In this document: positions 1-7,975 of the stretch, piece after piece
Layout: every line of letters begins with the position of its first letter
Numbering within the stretch: position 1 is the first letter of the stretch
Source of the DNA: Nostoc sp. S4
Lineage (GTDB): Bacteria; Cyanobacteriota; Cyanobacteriia; Cyanobacteriales; Nostocaceae
NCBI GenBank assembly: GCA_029379225.1
Contig: JAQYWR010000015.1
Span: forward strand, 1 to 64,000
DNA: 64,000 nt
Direction: 5' to 3'
Position numbers and translations under genes: made by a program
Notes under the pieces: generated by a model
What the model was told of the DNA's origin: nothing
Database searches by the model: none
What the model saw: the letters and a program-made list of their open reading frames with translations, nothing else

Positions 1-762
1 CCTTTTGTACGTAGTTGTGGTTTTGACATTCATTTTTCCAGGTGCAAGATATGAGTCAAGCTGCTCTGCAAAACCCAGACATTGCTGTAGTAGCATATTT
101 ATCTCGCCTATGGGTAAACCCTGACAGGCACGAAAGAGCAATTGCTCTGCTGATGTTTTTTCTGTTGTCTTTAACCAAGAATGGTGATGGGGTATGGTGA
201 GGCGTAGGCGATCGCACTCTGCACAGTTCTGAAGGTGATAATGGCTATGCCCAACCCAGGTATCACAAAACTGCTCTACAACCATCTGCACCTGCTGTTG
301 GTCTGGAAGTGGATTTGACAGTACAGGAATAAAAGGCTGTAATTCTAGAGGTAGTTGAACGTAAGTTTCCAATAACACCCAGTAATGATGTTGCTGACTC
401 CAGAGAGTTTGATGACAGCCATTGAGTAATTGATAGCTACGTTTTTGACTTATTTTGCTACCATCATCCTCATTTAGCACTCCCTCCAGTAAATAAATGC
501 CTGGTTGATATTCCTCCAGAAGATACTGAATAATGTCCCCGTTTTTACCTCTGTCAGTTGACTGTAAGATGTACTGATCTTGATGGTGAATTAATTTCTG
601 TAGTCCACAGTAACCAGGATTCCAGACAAAGACTGACAAAGACCGTTCCTCACCCCAATGATAAAACTGCTGTAATATCTGCATTCTGTCAGGCGTATGA
701 TACTCCACAGCCACAATAGGAGTATTTTGGTTAGCTAGAGCAGGCCAGTCTGTCAACTTCAT
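1..762 (-). CDS. AAA+ ATPase, Ycf46-like, N-terminal part (runs off the left edge)
   Basis: An uninterrupted reading frame of 254 codons runs leftward from an ATG at 762 to the window edge with no stop, so the C-terminus is missing. The N-terminus carries PIVAVEYHTPDR followed about 15 residues later by LSVFVWNPGYCGL. This is the usual opening of Ycf46-type AAA+ proteins (a statement about a peptide-bond-like T/E-rich helix, then a vWs..GL strand) and resembles the start of the AAA+ protein at 61557 (PIVAIDVLSPEEAT, PVYFWNLGVSGL). The Walker motifs would lie outside the window, so the ATPase call is inferred from that resemblance only. A HIP1-like GCGATCGC lies inside the gene, as expected for a cyanobacterium. 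Confidence 0.5.
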   Translation of the reverse strand, partial: MKLTDWPALANQNTPIVAVEYHTPDRMQILQQFYHWGEERSLSVFVWNPGYCGLQKLIHHQDQYILQSTDRGKNGDIIQYLLEEYQPGIYLLEGVLNEDDGSKISQKRSYQLLNGCHQTLWSQQHHYWVLLETYVQLPLELQPFIPVLSNPLPDQQQVQMVVEQFCDTWVGHSHYHLQNCAECDRLRLTIPHHHSWLKTTEKTSAEQLLFRACQGLPIGEINMLLQQCLGFAEQLDSYLAPGKMNVKTTTTYKR

Positions 763-1067
763 AAATCTGACTTCAACAACTTACTTTCTCCTTGTAGAGC
801 AAATTGATTACTGATGCTTTAGCTACACGGATAATTATTACTAACGGGTTGGCTATATTTCTTACGTCAGAAACCCCACGGCTTACACGGCGCGAGGACT
901 TTGATGAAAAAGAGCGATCGCCTCCAGCACAGCGTTAATTTCAGAAACTACTCCGCCAAAATTCCGGTTTATCTAAAAAATAGGTTTGAAATTGGAGGGG
1001 AATGGATGTGAAAGCCGCGATTGCGGCAAGGAGGTGAAAAATTAACTTCATTAAAGGAAGCTGTCAA
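763..1067 (+). promoter_or_regulatory. intergenic leader with hairpin and strong SD-like run
   Basis: No gene is seen in this 305-bp gap. Near its right end a perfect small hairpin GCCGC-GATT-GCGGC (1014-1027) is followed at once by AAGGAGGTGA (1028-1037), an almost perfect anti-16S match. That run sits about 30 bases before the ATG at 1068, too far for ordinary initiation. A second, weaker SD (AAAGGAAG, about 1053-1060) is at normal distance. A very similar hairpin lies before the gene at 2490, so this may be a structured 5' leader. Confidence 0.4.
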
Positions 1068-1700
1068 ATGGCGATCGCTAAAGCTAGAACCAATAACAAC
1101 AATCGCAATGGAGCTAATGCTAAAACATCTGCCAAAACCAATGGCACATCCGCTACAACTAAATCAAAGGTAGCGAATGCTTCACCACAAGAAGAGGCAT
1201 TAGCATTGTTGAAGGAATTGCGGAACCTAATCTTCAAAGAATACGGCGTTAAGTTGCAGCTACGGGATTCGCGTGTTTCAACTAAAATCGGTCATGCAGC
1301 CCGTGAAAAACTCGGACTTGACATTGCTGCTCAGGTGAAAAAGAAAGGTGGTAACAAAAAGTTTGATTGGCAGAAATGGAATACCAAATTATTTACTAAA
1401 TTGTTTGGACAACCAGATGCACTCAAATATGCACCAGAAGTAGTGGCAATTTTCATGAGTATGCTCTACGACACTATTAGCACTGACCCAGAGCAAGCAA
1501 TAGCAGATTTAGTTGAATTCAACCGTGCATCTCTGGAACGTCGTAATTCTTTCCAAGAACAAGAAGAAGAACTTGACGATTTAGATGATGAACTGGACGA
1601 AGACCTGGATGAAGATGAGGAGGATGAGGATATCGAAGATGAACTCGACGAGGATTTAGATGAAGATGACGAATTAGATGAAGAAGATGAAGACGAGTAA
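1068..1700 (+). CDS. plasmid protein of unknown function with acidic tail
   Basis: 210 aa, family not recognised. Residues 1-45 are rich in Ala, Asn, Lys and Thr and probably disordered and basic. The middle (about 45-160) looks folded and contains FDWQKWNTKLF, which resembles FDWDKHNSQFR and FDWNEHNIHFR in the next two genes. The last 45 residues are almost pure Asp/Glu/Leu (DDELDEDLDEDEE type), a low-complexity acidic tail. The ATG is preceded by AAAGGAAG at normal spacing, and a rho-independent terminator follows at 1745. The basic head and acidic tail suggest a DNA- or protein-binding accessory protein, but no function can be assigned. Confidence 0.8.
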   Translation: MAIAKARTNNNNRNGANAKTSAKTNGTSATTKSKVANASPQEEALALLKELRNLIFKEYGVKLQLRDSRVSTKIGHAAREKLGLDIAAQVKKKGGNKKFDWQKWNTKLFTKLFGQPDALKYAPEVVAIFMSMLYDTISTDPEQAIADLVEFNRASLERRNSFQEQEEELDDLDDELDEDLDEDEEDEDIEDELDEDLDEDDELDEEDEDE

Positions 1701-1744
1701 ATAATTCCGACTTATTCTCAGTAATTTACAGAATAATAACCCAA

Positions 1745-1785
1745 AATAACCATGTATTGCCTCAAACAATACAGGTTATTTTTTT
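1745..1785 (+). terminator. rho-independent terminator
   Basis: AATAACC-(A)-TGTATTG (1745-1759) pairs with CAATACA-GGTTATT (1767-1780) around a 7-base loop, with one bulged A, followed directly by a T run (1781-1785). It lies 45 bases after the stop of the acidic-tail gene. Confidence 0.8.
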
Positions 1786-1872
1786 GCAGAATAAAGAATT
1801 GAAAATGGAGCGAATTGCATCTTTCGATGCTGTTTCTATGAGAAAAATACTAAATATCAAGGAGTAATTCTC

Positions 1873-2304
1873 ATGGTTAACGCTAACGTTCGCAAAACTG
1901 CTAAAGCATCACGTAAAATTGAAAGGCATATTCCTGCTTTAGAACGAGTAATGACTTATCAGGAAAAAGTACACCTGATGGTAATTGAAGTATTGCGGGA
2001 AGAATCAGGAAGAGAATTAGCAGCAGCAGCCAGATTTAACGGACAAGAGTTTGATTGGGACAAACACAATTCCCAGTTTCGTAAGGACTATGTAAATACA
2101 CCATTAAAAGAACTGGTGAATTATGCCCGCAAACTTTACGGCTTGAATAATCTTGATGAAATTCGAGATAGACGTGCTTCTCATAAAGCTGCTCGGTCTA
2201 AACGCATGGACGGACTCAATGGTTTAAGTAGCAACTCTGATGACTTGATAAATGACGATTTTGAACAAGATGAAGATGACGAAGATATAGAAATTAACGA
2301 CTAA
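1873..2304 (+). CDS. small plasmid protein, paralogue of the next gene
   Basis: 143 aa, family not recognised. Residues about 28-115 are clearly homologous to the following gene: shared blocks include LREESGRELAA, EFDW..HN..FR.DY, TP..EL..YA..LYGL and LD..R.RR. It adds an acidic C-terminal tail (EQDEDDEDIEIND) that the neighbour lacks. AAGGAG stands 10 bases before the ATG. It has its own leader and its own stem-loop terminator, so it appears to be a separate transcription unit in a tandem gene family. Predicted mostly helical and soluble; no catalytic motif is seen. Confidence 0.8.
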   Translation: MVNANVRKTAKASRKIERHIPALERVMTYQEKVHLMVIEVLREESGRELAAAARFNGQEFDWDKHNSQFRKDYVNTPLKELVNYARKLYGLNNLDEIRDRRASHKAARSKRMDGLNGLSSNSDDLINDDFEQDEDDEDIEIND

Positions 2305-2307
2305 TTA

Positions 2308-2339
2308 CAATGCCCTGAATTATCTAATTCGGGGCATTG
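2308..2339 (+). terminator. long stem-loop, probable terminator
   Basis: A 15-bp inverted repeat with one mismatch (CAATGCCCTGAATTA / TAATTCGGGGCATTG) with a two-base loop starts four bases after the stop codon at 2304. The T tract after it is weak, so termination efficiency is uncertain. Confidence 0.6.
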
Positions 2340-2378
2340 CATTTCCCACCCACCCGCATCCAAAAAACAGAATTGAAT

Positions 2379-2392
2379 GCAGCGATTGCTGC
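2379..2392 (+). promoter_or_regulatory. leader hairpin before the second paralogue
   Basis: GCAGC-GATT-GCTGC is a perfect hairpin with the same loop and core as GCCGC-GATT-GCGGC at 1014-1027. Both are followed within about 25 bases by AAAAATTAACT. The compensatory base change between the stems (C:G to A:T) argues for a conserved RNA or DNA structure. Confidence 0.45.
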
Positions 2393-2489
2393 TGAATTTA
2401 AGAGATTCAAAAATTAACTCTAACTCAGAAGGCATCTGTCGATGCTGTCTAGGTGAGATTTAGTAATTCGTTAATCAAAGGATAATCAA

Positions 2490-2813
2490 ATGACTCAAAT
2501 GACTCGTAATCAGCAACAAACAAAAGCGTTGGATCAGGTAGTAGGATATCAAGATAAAGTGCGATTAATGGTACTGGAAGTTTTACGTGAGGAATCAGGC
2601 AGAGAACTTGCTGCTCAAGCACGTTTTAATCAGCAAGAATTTGATTGGAACGAACATAACATTCACTTTCGCCAGGACTATAGCGAAACTCCCATCAATG
2701 AACTATTAGCATACGCCAAACGTCTGTATGGACTAAAAGATTTGGATGCAGTACGGGAGCGGCGTAAAGCTCATAAACAACAACGTACAGCTAGATGGGC
2801 TGAAGCTTCATAA
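2490..2813 (+). CDS. small plasmid protein, paralogue of the previous gene
   Basis: 107 aa. It is the core domain of the preceding 143-aa protein without the acidic tail: YQDKVRLMVLEVLREES near residue 20, FDWNEHNIHFRQDY near 50 and LYGLKDLDAVRERRKAHK near 80. Soluble, charged and helical; no recognised fold. AAAGGA precedes the ATG by eight bases. The tandem duplication with individual leaders and terminators points to paralogues under separate control, possibly nucleoid- or plasmid-associated proteins, which is inference only. Confidence 0.8.
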   Translation: MTQMTRNQQQTKALDQVVGYQDKVRLMVLEVLREESGRELAAQARFNQQEFDWNEHNIHFRQDYSETPINELLAYAKRLYGLKDLDAVRERRKAHKQQRTARWAEAS

Positions 2814-2835
2814 TTACCTGCTGGTTCTGACAGTA

Positions 2836-2864
2836 GCCCCACTAAAATGTGGGGTAACTTTTTT
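2836..2864 (+). terminator. rho-independent terminator
   Basis: GCCCCAC (2836-2842) pairs with GTGGGGT (2849-2855) around TAAAAT, followed by AAC and a six-T run (2859-2864). It ends the 2490 gene and faces the convergent lipoprotein gene. Confidence 0.8.
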
Positions 2865-2891
2865 GCCCACCCACCCTCAACCGTAAAAGCT

Positions 2892-3437
2892 TTATTTTAC
2901 CGAAGATGCAGCTTCGCATCCCACCCCACCAAATGTTGTAATTGTCCGACTGGAAAGTTTACTGGTCATTAACTCATAAATCTGCTGGTTTGAAAGTTGA
3001 GTTGGCTTGACTTCAACTGTGGGTGCAGTTCCTCCCTTGTTGACTTGAATAATGGAATTAGCCCAATAAAACTGCTGTTGAGAAGGTTGGGAATAAACAG
3101 GATAACAGCCTTTCGAGGCGATCGCTAATTTATGCTCTACGCTAGAAACTGATGGCAGAGAAATACCAGCACGAACTAATTTTGCCTCTCCTACTGGGCC
3201 CCACAAACGCAATTGTTGATTTACACAACGTTTTCCATCCTTGAGGGGGGCAATGATGTTGCCACAAACTTTAACATCCACATCATACATCGGCGGATAA
3301 TCAGGCACAGTTTGAGCTTGAGCTTGAGTTGTATTCCTCTCACCCTTGCCACTGACATTTACAGGAGTAGGGGTACAAGCTGTAACTATACCTCCTATTA
3401 CCAGCAGCCAAAGCCAGTTAACTTTGCAGGTAAACAT
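2892..3437 (-). CDS. putative lipoprotein
   Basis: 181 aa. The N-terminus has a short basic start, a hydrophobic stretch (WLWLLVIGGIVTAC) and a lipobox-like VTAC with Cys21 as the probable lipidation site, so the mature protein should be membrane-anchored and face the periplasm. The rest is polar with several Cys (CGN, GKRC, KGCYPV, GVGCE) that could form disulfides. Family not recognised. On a plasmid carrying a VirB-type system a VirB7-like role is possible, but it is far from that operon and there is no sequence support. Confidence 0.7.
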   Translation of the reverse strand: MFTCKVNWLWLLVIGGIVTACTPTPVNVSGKGERNTTQAQAQTVPDYPPMYDVDVKVCGNIIAPLKDGKRCVNQQLRLWGPVGEAKLVRAGISLPSVSSVEHKLAIASKGCYPVYSQPSQQQFYWANSIIQVNKGGTAPTVEVKPTQLSNQQIYELMTSKLSSRTITTFGGVGCEAASSVK

Positions 3438-3589
3438 CTGCTGAATCCTCTTCTACGATTGAGAAATTGACAACTAATTTTTTAACTTAAACTCCGTCTA
3501 TTTTGAAACCTGGAGTTTTTAAGGAGAGTATATTATTCGGTCGTGCCTTGAGTTCTGAACTTTACCCTGATTCCAACAAACTATGGTTT

Positions 3590-4375
3590 TCAAGGTAGAC
3601 GCGGTTTAGATACAAACTGGCGTTGATTGCTAGGTGATGTCCATAACGTGCAGAACCCGGATGAGGCTTTTTTGCTACTTGCTCCAATTTCCAGCGTTAC
3701 CCCCAAACGCTTGGCATCCTTAGCACAAGTAAGTTGACCGTTTTGCTCACGACTCAGCAAATCTTGATTCCATTGCATTAGGTTGTGAGCAAACTTACCT
3801 TCATTACTGGTTGCCCATTCCAAAGCATTGGCTTGGGCTTGTGTGAGTTGGCGTGGCCCAGCAGCATCTAGATGACTAGATTGATACCAGGACATTCCAC
3901 CTATACTTACTAGTCCACCCACTCCAGCTGCAATTAATAGCAGTATTCCCGCAGCAATTAGAGAGGGAACTGAATGAATAGCACGCTCAAATTCAGTACG
4001 CCTAATTAATCCCGTCACCGCCTGAGCGATCGCTTTTTGCTGACCTTTTACTGCTGCCTTTTCATATGTCTGGAGATGGTCATAAAGCTGCGTTTGCCAC
4101 AGGTCAAACATTGCTTCCATTTCTTTGGGATTGTCTTCCAACAGTACTTGTAGCCTGCCAGTAGCAATCATCATCAGAAATGCTGGGTCATCAGGGTCAA
4201 GTCCGGTTTGGACTACTATTTCCCAAACCCTAGCTTTAAATGAATCATCTTTACCTCGAATGGCTAAATCTAGTAAAGTTGGGTAAGGAATTTGGCTCAG
4301 TCCTTTGCCTCTAGCAGCTACTGAATCCAAAAATTCATCGTCTAAATCGAGTTCTTCAGTGTGAGAATTACTCAT
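3590..4375 (-). CDS. plasmid membrane-anchored protein of unknown function
   Basis: 261 aa, not recognised. An acidic N-terminus (EELDLDDEFLD) and a soluble helical region (to about residue 135) are followed by one membrane span (about 138-160, SLIAAGILLLIAAGVGGLV) and a C-terminal soluble domain of about 95 residues. That domain has a CAKDAKRLGVTLEIG segment. It lies 214 bp downstream of the ParA-like gene on the same strand and may belong to the same maintenance block. Confidence 0.7.
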   Translation of the reverse strand: MSNSHTEELDLDDEFLDSVAARGKGLSQIPYPTLLDLAIRGKDDSFKARVWEIVVQTGLDPDDPAFLMMIATGRLQVLLEDNPKEMEAMFDLWQTQLYDHLQTYEKAAVKGQQKAIAQAVTGLIRRTEFERAIHSVPSLIAAGILLLIAAGVGGLVSIGGMSWYQSSHLDAAGPRQLTQAQANALEWATSNEGKFAHNLMQWNQDLLSREQNGQLTCAKDAKRLGVTLEIGASSKKASSGFCTLWTSPSNQRQFVSKPRLP

Positions 4376-4608
4376 ATCTGTATTTGCTTTTAGCTAATTC
4401 GCGCCCTCGTCCCCCACGCTCATTTGGTATAGGAATCCGATTTGATGGTGGGAGATGTCACCGAAACAGTGCTGAGGAGCCAGTGCGTTGCGGAGGTTCC
4501 CTCCGTTGAAGCAACTGGCGTTGCTGAGTAACGAGTCCTGAGTAAATAAGTAAAATTAATTGCACGGGCTAAACGCCCCGCTACGGATAACAGCACTCCT
4601 GAATTAAA

Positions 4609-5379
4609 TTACTTCTTGGTAGCAACCTTGCCGTTGACATTAGCATCATCAACTTTTTCTGTTGGGGAAGTAATTGAAGCTGCCGGAAGGTTCCAGATTT
4701 TAGCTTGATCAATTTCCTCAGAAGCTTTTTTGAGAAAATTGTGTAATCGCTGCTTACCCAATACACCTAACTCTCCATAATCTCTAGCCGCAGAAAAATT
4801 TATCTGATTGGCATCAAGGATATCTCGTTCTCGATAGCTGAACTTGGGAAAATTGATGACAGCTACTTTATAAGCTTTGATTAATTCCTGTAAATTCTTA
4901 CGTCCATCTACATGTTTCCAGTCATCGCATAAACCATAATTGCGTACAAATATGTGCTTAATTTTGTTCTCAAAGCGTTCGAGAGATTGCATAAATAATT
5001 GAACACTGTCATATCCACCACTACAAACAAACCATTTGTATATTTTGACCTTATTTTTCCCAGTAAGTTCTAGGATTTGATTACGCTCAATCCAATCAGT
5101 TACTGCTGGGTATACCTGAGCAGGTAAATTGACAATGACAGAAGTTGTTAGTGCTAAATTAAAAATTTCATCAGCATCGTAAGCTTTACGTTCTGATTCG
5201 CTAAAAACTGCTGTTTTATGATTTTCTGGGTAAAATGCACCCACATCTGGATTACTTTGGTCTGCTTCTACCAACTCATAAGAGAGTTTATTGTCAATGC
5301 AGTATTGCACCATAACCCGTGCAAATAAAGACTTGCCAACTCCACCTTTTTCACCATCCATGAAGTGAATTGCTGCCAT
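4609..5379 (-). CDS. ParA/MinD-type P-loop ATPase
   Basis: 256 aa. The N-terminus has MDGEKGGVGKS (residues about 7-17), the deviant Walker A of ParA/MinD/Soj ATPases with its signature lysine, followed by a LVEADQSNPDVG segment equivalent to the switch region. The rest is divergent; the usual ParA D.DPQ is replaced by EADQSNPD, as in MobD/StbC-like plasmid ATPases. It lies downstream of the ParR-like and ParM-like genes on the same strand (45 bp gap), so it probably acts in plasmid partition or mobilisation. ParA-like and actin-like motors side by side are unusual. SD AAAGGAGA stands before the ATG. Confidence 0.75.
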   Translation of the reverse strand: MAAIHFMDGEKGGVGKSLFARVMVQYCIDNKLSYELVEADQSNPDVGAFYPENHKTAVFSESERKAYDADEIFNLALTTSVIVNLPAQVYPAVTDWIERNQILELTGKNKVKIYKWFVCSGGYDSVQLFMQSLERFENKIKHIFVRNYGLCDDWKHVDGRKNLQELIKAYKVAVINFPKFSYRERDILDANQINFSAARDYGELGVLGKQRLHNFLKKASEEIDQAKIWNLPAASITSPTEKVDDANVNGKVATKK

Positions 5380-5424
5380 ATTAAATCTCCTTTGTGATTT
5401 GACTAAATGTGCATTAATAAATAC

Positions 5425-6057
5425 TTAAATATTCTCAAACATATGGTCTGTTTCATCATAGAAAGACCCCTCACCAGGAATGAAGGAATCAGAATCTATT
5501 TTGTGTTTTGGCTGATTATCACTATTACTACTGCCTTTACTTTTAGCTTGAGCGCTAGTATTACTATCATTTTCATCATCAATACCACCGCTATTACCAA
5601 TTTCTAGCCCGAACATAGTAGCAAGCGTTTGAGGATTGGTTATAGTGCTGAGAGGTACAGGCAAAACATCACTTGATTTATGTGGTAATCCTAGTTCCAT
5701 TCGCAAATAAGCCAAATGTTGCTCCAGGGCATGACAACAAATTAACCCTACCTGGCGCACCTCTTTATCACTAATTTCTACATCCGCATTTGCTTGAGCT
5801 TGATATGCTAAAGGCAACCAACACATTCGTAATGCCTGTAACACCATCTCTTTGCTAGTACTGACCCCATTTCCTTTTTGCAAATATATAATTAGCTTTG
5901 CATCAATAGTATTTGAGTAAGCACGAAGCCGAAGAGTCAAATTTTTATATTGTCTTTGTCTGTCAGTATCAGTTCCTTCAGACAGCCTGCGACTACCGCT
6001 ACTACTGGGCTGTCTATTATTGTCATTATTTTTGGGTTGTTTTTTATTTGTAGTCAT
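5425..6057 (-). CDS. ParR-like centromere-binding protein (candidate)
   Basis: 210 aa. After a disordered Asn/Ser/Lys-rich start, residues about 38-80 read KNLTLRLRAYSNTIDAKLI, then SKEMVLQALRMCWLPLAY. A short beta strand followed by two helices is the shape of a ribbon-helix-helix domain, and ParR-type proteins have this layout. The C-terminal half is low complexity (Ser, Asn, Asp) and acidic. Its start codon overlaps the stop of the ParM-like gene by four bases, so the two are translationally coupled. The position next to a parM-like gene with an 11-bp iteron array is the main support for the ParR role. Confidence 0.55.
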   Translation of the reverse strand: MTTNKKQPKNNDNNRQPSSSGSRRLSEGTDTDRQRQYKNLTLRLRAYSNTIDAKLIIYLQKGNGVSTSKEMVLQALRMCWLPLAYQAQANADVEISDKEVRQVGLICCHALEQHLAYLRMELGLPHKSSDVLPVPLSTITNPQTLATMFGLEIGNSGGIDDENDSNTSAQAKSKGSSNSDNQPKHKIDSDSFIPGEGSFYDETDHMFENI

Positions 6058-7202
6058 GCTACCTTCTCGATTTGCGCTCTAAACCGCATAAACAAACCAA
6101 ACGCATCAATTAACCTAAACGACAAAGCTTCCTGCTCTCGGAAAGTATGGCAATAATCATTACTTTTATCCTTGAATACTTCTTGTACTTGCTGCTGTAA
6201 GTCAGCACCCCAATAAGTTGATATTTCTTGAAAGCAGTCTTGTAACTCTTGCTCTAAGTACAATGCTGCGCCACCACTCAAAATCACCTCGTTCACCGCA
6301 GGTAAAGTTGATTCCAGCCAATCGTAAAGCCTAGACCAATACTCAGCTTTAGCAGTAGCAATGGCATTAACAATCATCTGCAATTCATAGTCAATATTTT
6401 TAGGTTCTCTACTTTTGACCAGAGTGCGAATTGCTTGGTTATCAGCCGTGATATCTGAACCGGCTGCATAGATGGCAGAGGTCAAAGCAGTGGCATCCTG
6501 TCCAGATGTGCGCTCAATTACTCGCTTTACCATTTGGTGAAAGCCCAGTCCATTGGTGTAACCCGCCGTCATCTTGCCCCGTTCAAATAATAGAAGGCTG
6601 GTATTGCGATGCCCGAACATCAGCACTGCGATGGTTTGGGCGTTAAACCATTCTTTACCATTCTGGCGTTGGCGAATCATTGCCAATCCCGCACCTTCGG
6701 GTAAGCACTCGAATCTCTCCAGTTTCACCCGCAACCTTTGACCCCGAAACCTAAAATCCTTGAGTGCAGACTGCAATTGTTGCTCAAATGCTTGGCGATT
6801 TTGATATTCACCATAGGGCAATAGTGAGGTCAGTGATAGTGAAAACCTGTTAGGCAATTTGTTGTGTTGAGCGATCGCACCAATAACCGCCAAGGCTTTG
6901 TGAATTGAGGTTTCGTACTTGAGCTTATCGAGTCTGGCAGATGCTGAAAACTGCCGTGCCAGAAATCCAACTACCGTACATTGTGTATCACTATCCGCAG
7001 GACTTGACACCCAGGCTTCATCTACTGGTTTAGGAGATTCCAGACCCTTGCGACTCGACATATAAGCGTCAATCGAACTTTGAGGCAACTTCAGCATTTC
7101 TGGTTCCATTGTCATCAAACATGGTTTGCCTTCAGTTGCTAGTTCGTAAACAATCTTGGTCAAGGAAGCACCAGGGTCAAAACTGACTATCAAGTTTGAC
7201 AT
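6054..7202 (-). CDS. ParM/StbA-like actin-type plasmid segregation ATPase
   Basis: 382 aa, typical for the family. The N-terminal phosphate-1 motif is SFDPGASLTKIVYE (residues 6-19, cf. DxGxxxxK). The adenosine motif near residue 310 is VILSGGAALYLEQEL, and a phosphate-2-like segment AVLMFGHRNTSLLLFE lies near 190. Such proteins form ATP-driven filaments that push plasmid copies apart. It is the first gene of a leftward operon with the ParR-like gene (4-base overlap), and an array of 11-bp repeats lies 165-358 bp upstream, as in the R1 parMRC locus. It could also correspond to the StbA/ParM-like member (protein D) known in PRTRC cassettes. Confidence 0.8.
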   Translation of the reverse strand: MSNLIVSFDPGASLTKIVYELATEGKPCLMTMEPEMLKLPQSSIDAYMSSRKGLESPKPVDEAWVSSPADSDTQCTVVGFLARQFSASARLDKLKYETSIHKALAVIGAIAQHNKLPNRFSLSLTSLLPYGEYQNRQAFEQQLQSALKDFRFRGQRLRVKLERFECLPEGAGLAMIRQRQNGKEWFNAQTIAVLMFGHRNTSLLLFERGKMTAGYTNGLGFHQMVKRVIERTSGQDATALTSAIYAAGSDITADNQAIRTLVKSREPKNIDYELQMIVNAIATAKAEYWSRLYDWLESTLPAVNEVILSGGAALYLEQELQDCFQEISTYWGADLQQQVQEVFKDKSNDYCHTFREQEALSFRLIDAFGLFMRFRAQIEKVA

Positions 7203-7366
7203 TGACTGTGGTTTACCTAAAAGCTTTCCTTTAAGTTAAGTGTAAATATAAATCATGCCAATCTACCCACTGACCATTTTTATCAGGCGAAAAATTAGCC
7301 CATTGGTTATTTTTTGGCTGCATTTTCTCAAGTAGTCATTTTTATGCTATTGAATTCGATTCAAAA

Positions 7367-7454
7367 AACGCCACTCAAATGCCAATTCAACGCCACTTAA
7401 GCGTCACTTGAGCGCCAATTTAATCCCAATTGAGCGCCAATTCAATGCCACTGC
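7367..7454. repeat. eight tandem 11-bp iterons (centromere-like array I)
   Basis: Eight head-to-tail 11-mers of consensus AAYGCCAMTTM (for example AACGCCACTCA 7367, AATGCCAATTC 7378, AACGCCACTTA 7389, AGCGTCACTTG 7400, AGCGCCAATTT 7411, AATCCCAATTG 7422, AGCGCCAATTC 7433, AATGCCACTGC 7444). The 11-bp period matches the helical turn and the R1 parC repeats bound by ParR. They lie upstream of the ParM-like gene. Confidence 0.85.
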
Positions 7455-7516
7455 ATACATTATGTATATATTTTTCTTATCAAGAACTAAGCTTATTGAC
7501 AATAAAATGGTCAAAA

Positions 7517-7560
7517 AATGCCAATTCAGTGCCACTTAAATGCCAACTCAATGCACTGAT
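7517..7560. repeat. four 11-bp iterons (centromere-like array II)
   Basis: AATGCCAATTC (7517), AGTGCCACTTA (7528), AATGCCAACTC (7539) and a degenerate AATGCACTGAT (7550) continue the same consensus as array I after a 62-bp AT-rich gap. That gap contains ATACATTATGTAT and could hold the leftward par promoter, as between the two parC arrays of plasmid R1. Confidence 0.8.
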
Positions 7561-7644
7561 GTTTTTAATTTGAGTAGCCCAAAAAAACCTTTGGTGAGTA
7601 GCAAGCTATGTTGCTGTCCGGACATTTTTTCTGGGGAGAAAAAA

Positions 7645-7725
7645 CGCACCCCCCAGGTGCGGCAACAAACTTGCCCTCTTTTCACGGTTCCCCTACCTAA
7701 GTAGGTCAACCACCGTGACAGAGGG
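7645..7725. other. hairpin cluster, candidate oriT or origin
   Basis: Two strong hairpins lie between the iterons and the mobilisation genes. CGCACC-CCCCA-GGTGCG is perfect (7645-7661). A nested long hairpin spans 7674-7725: CCCTCT..TCACGGT pairs with ACCGTGA.AGAGGG, and inside it CCTAC-CTAA-GTAGG. oriT sites usually lie just upstream of the mobC/mobA genes and contain such inverted repeats next to the nic site. No nic sequence was recognised. The rest of 7561-7975 holds no gene I can support. Confidence 0.5.
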
Positions 7726-7975
7726 GAAGATAATACGAAAAACCTCTTTAGGAGTTCAGCCTGGAAAATTTCTGCAAGGTTTGGGCGGATTAGCTTTTTA
7801 ATTGTGCGATGGGCTATGCCCCACTGTAGGCGATCGCTCGCTTTCGTTTGAGATACCCCTAGCGCTATCTTGACTTTCTTAGTACTCAAGCAAAGCTATT
7901 GCAGCACATTTCATTATCTCGCATCGCATCTTGGCATCGAACCAGAATCGTAAGTAACCGCTTGGTCAGTGACAA

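Noticed and set aside
2892-3437. Lipoprotein as VirB7 of the secretion system
   Set aside because: It is 30 kb from the VirB-like genes, on the other strand, and longer than VirB7; only the lipobox is shared.
7367-7560. 11-bp iterons as a CRISPR array or a replication iteron origin
   Set aside because: Units are tandem without spacers, so not CRISPR. A replication origin cannot be excluded, but the parM-proximal layout fits a centromere better.
7548-7889. 113-codon leftward open frame over the iterons and hairpins
   Set aside because: It overlaps iteron array II and both hairpins, has no SD and no family resemblance; it is better explained as non-coding origin DNA.
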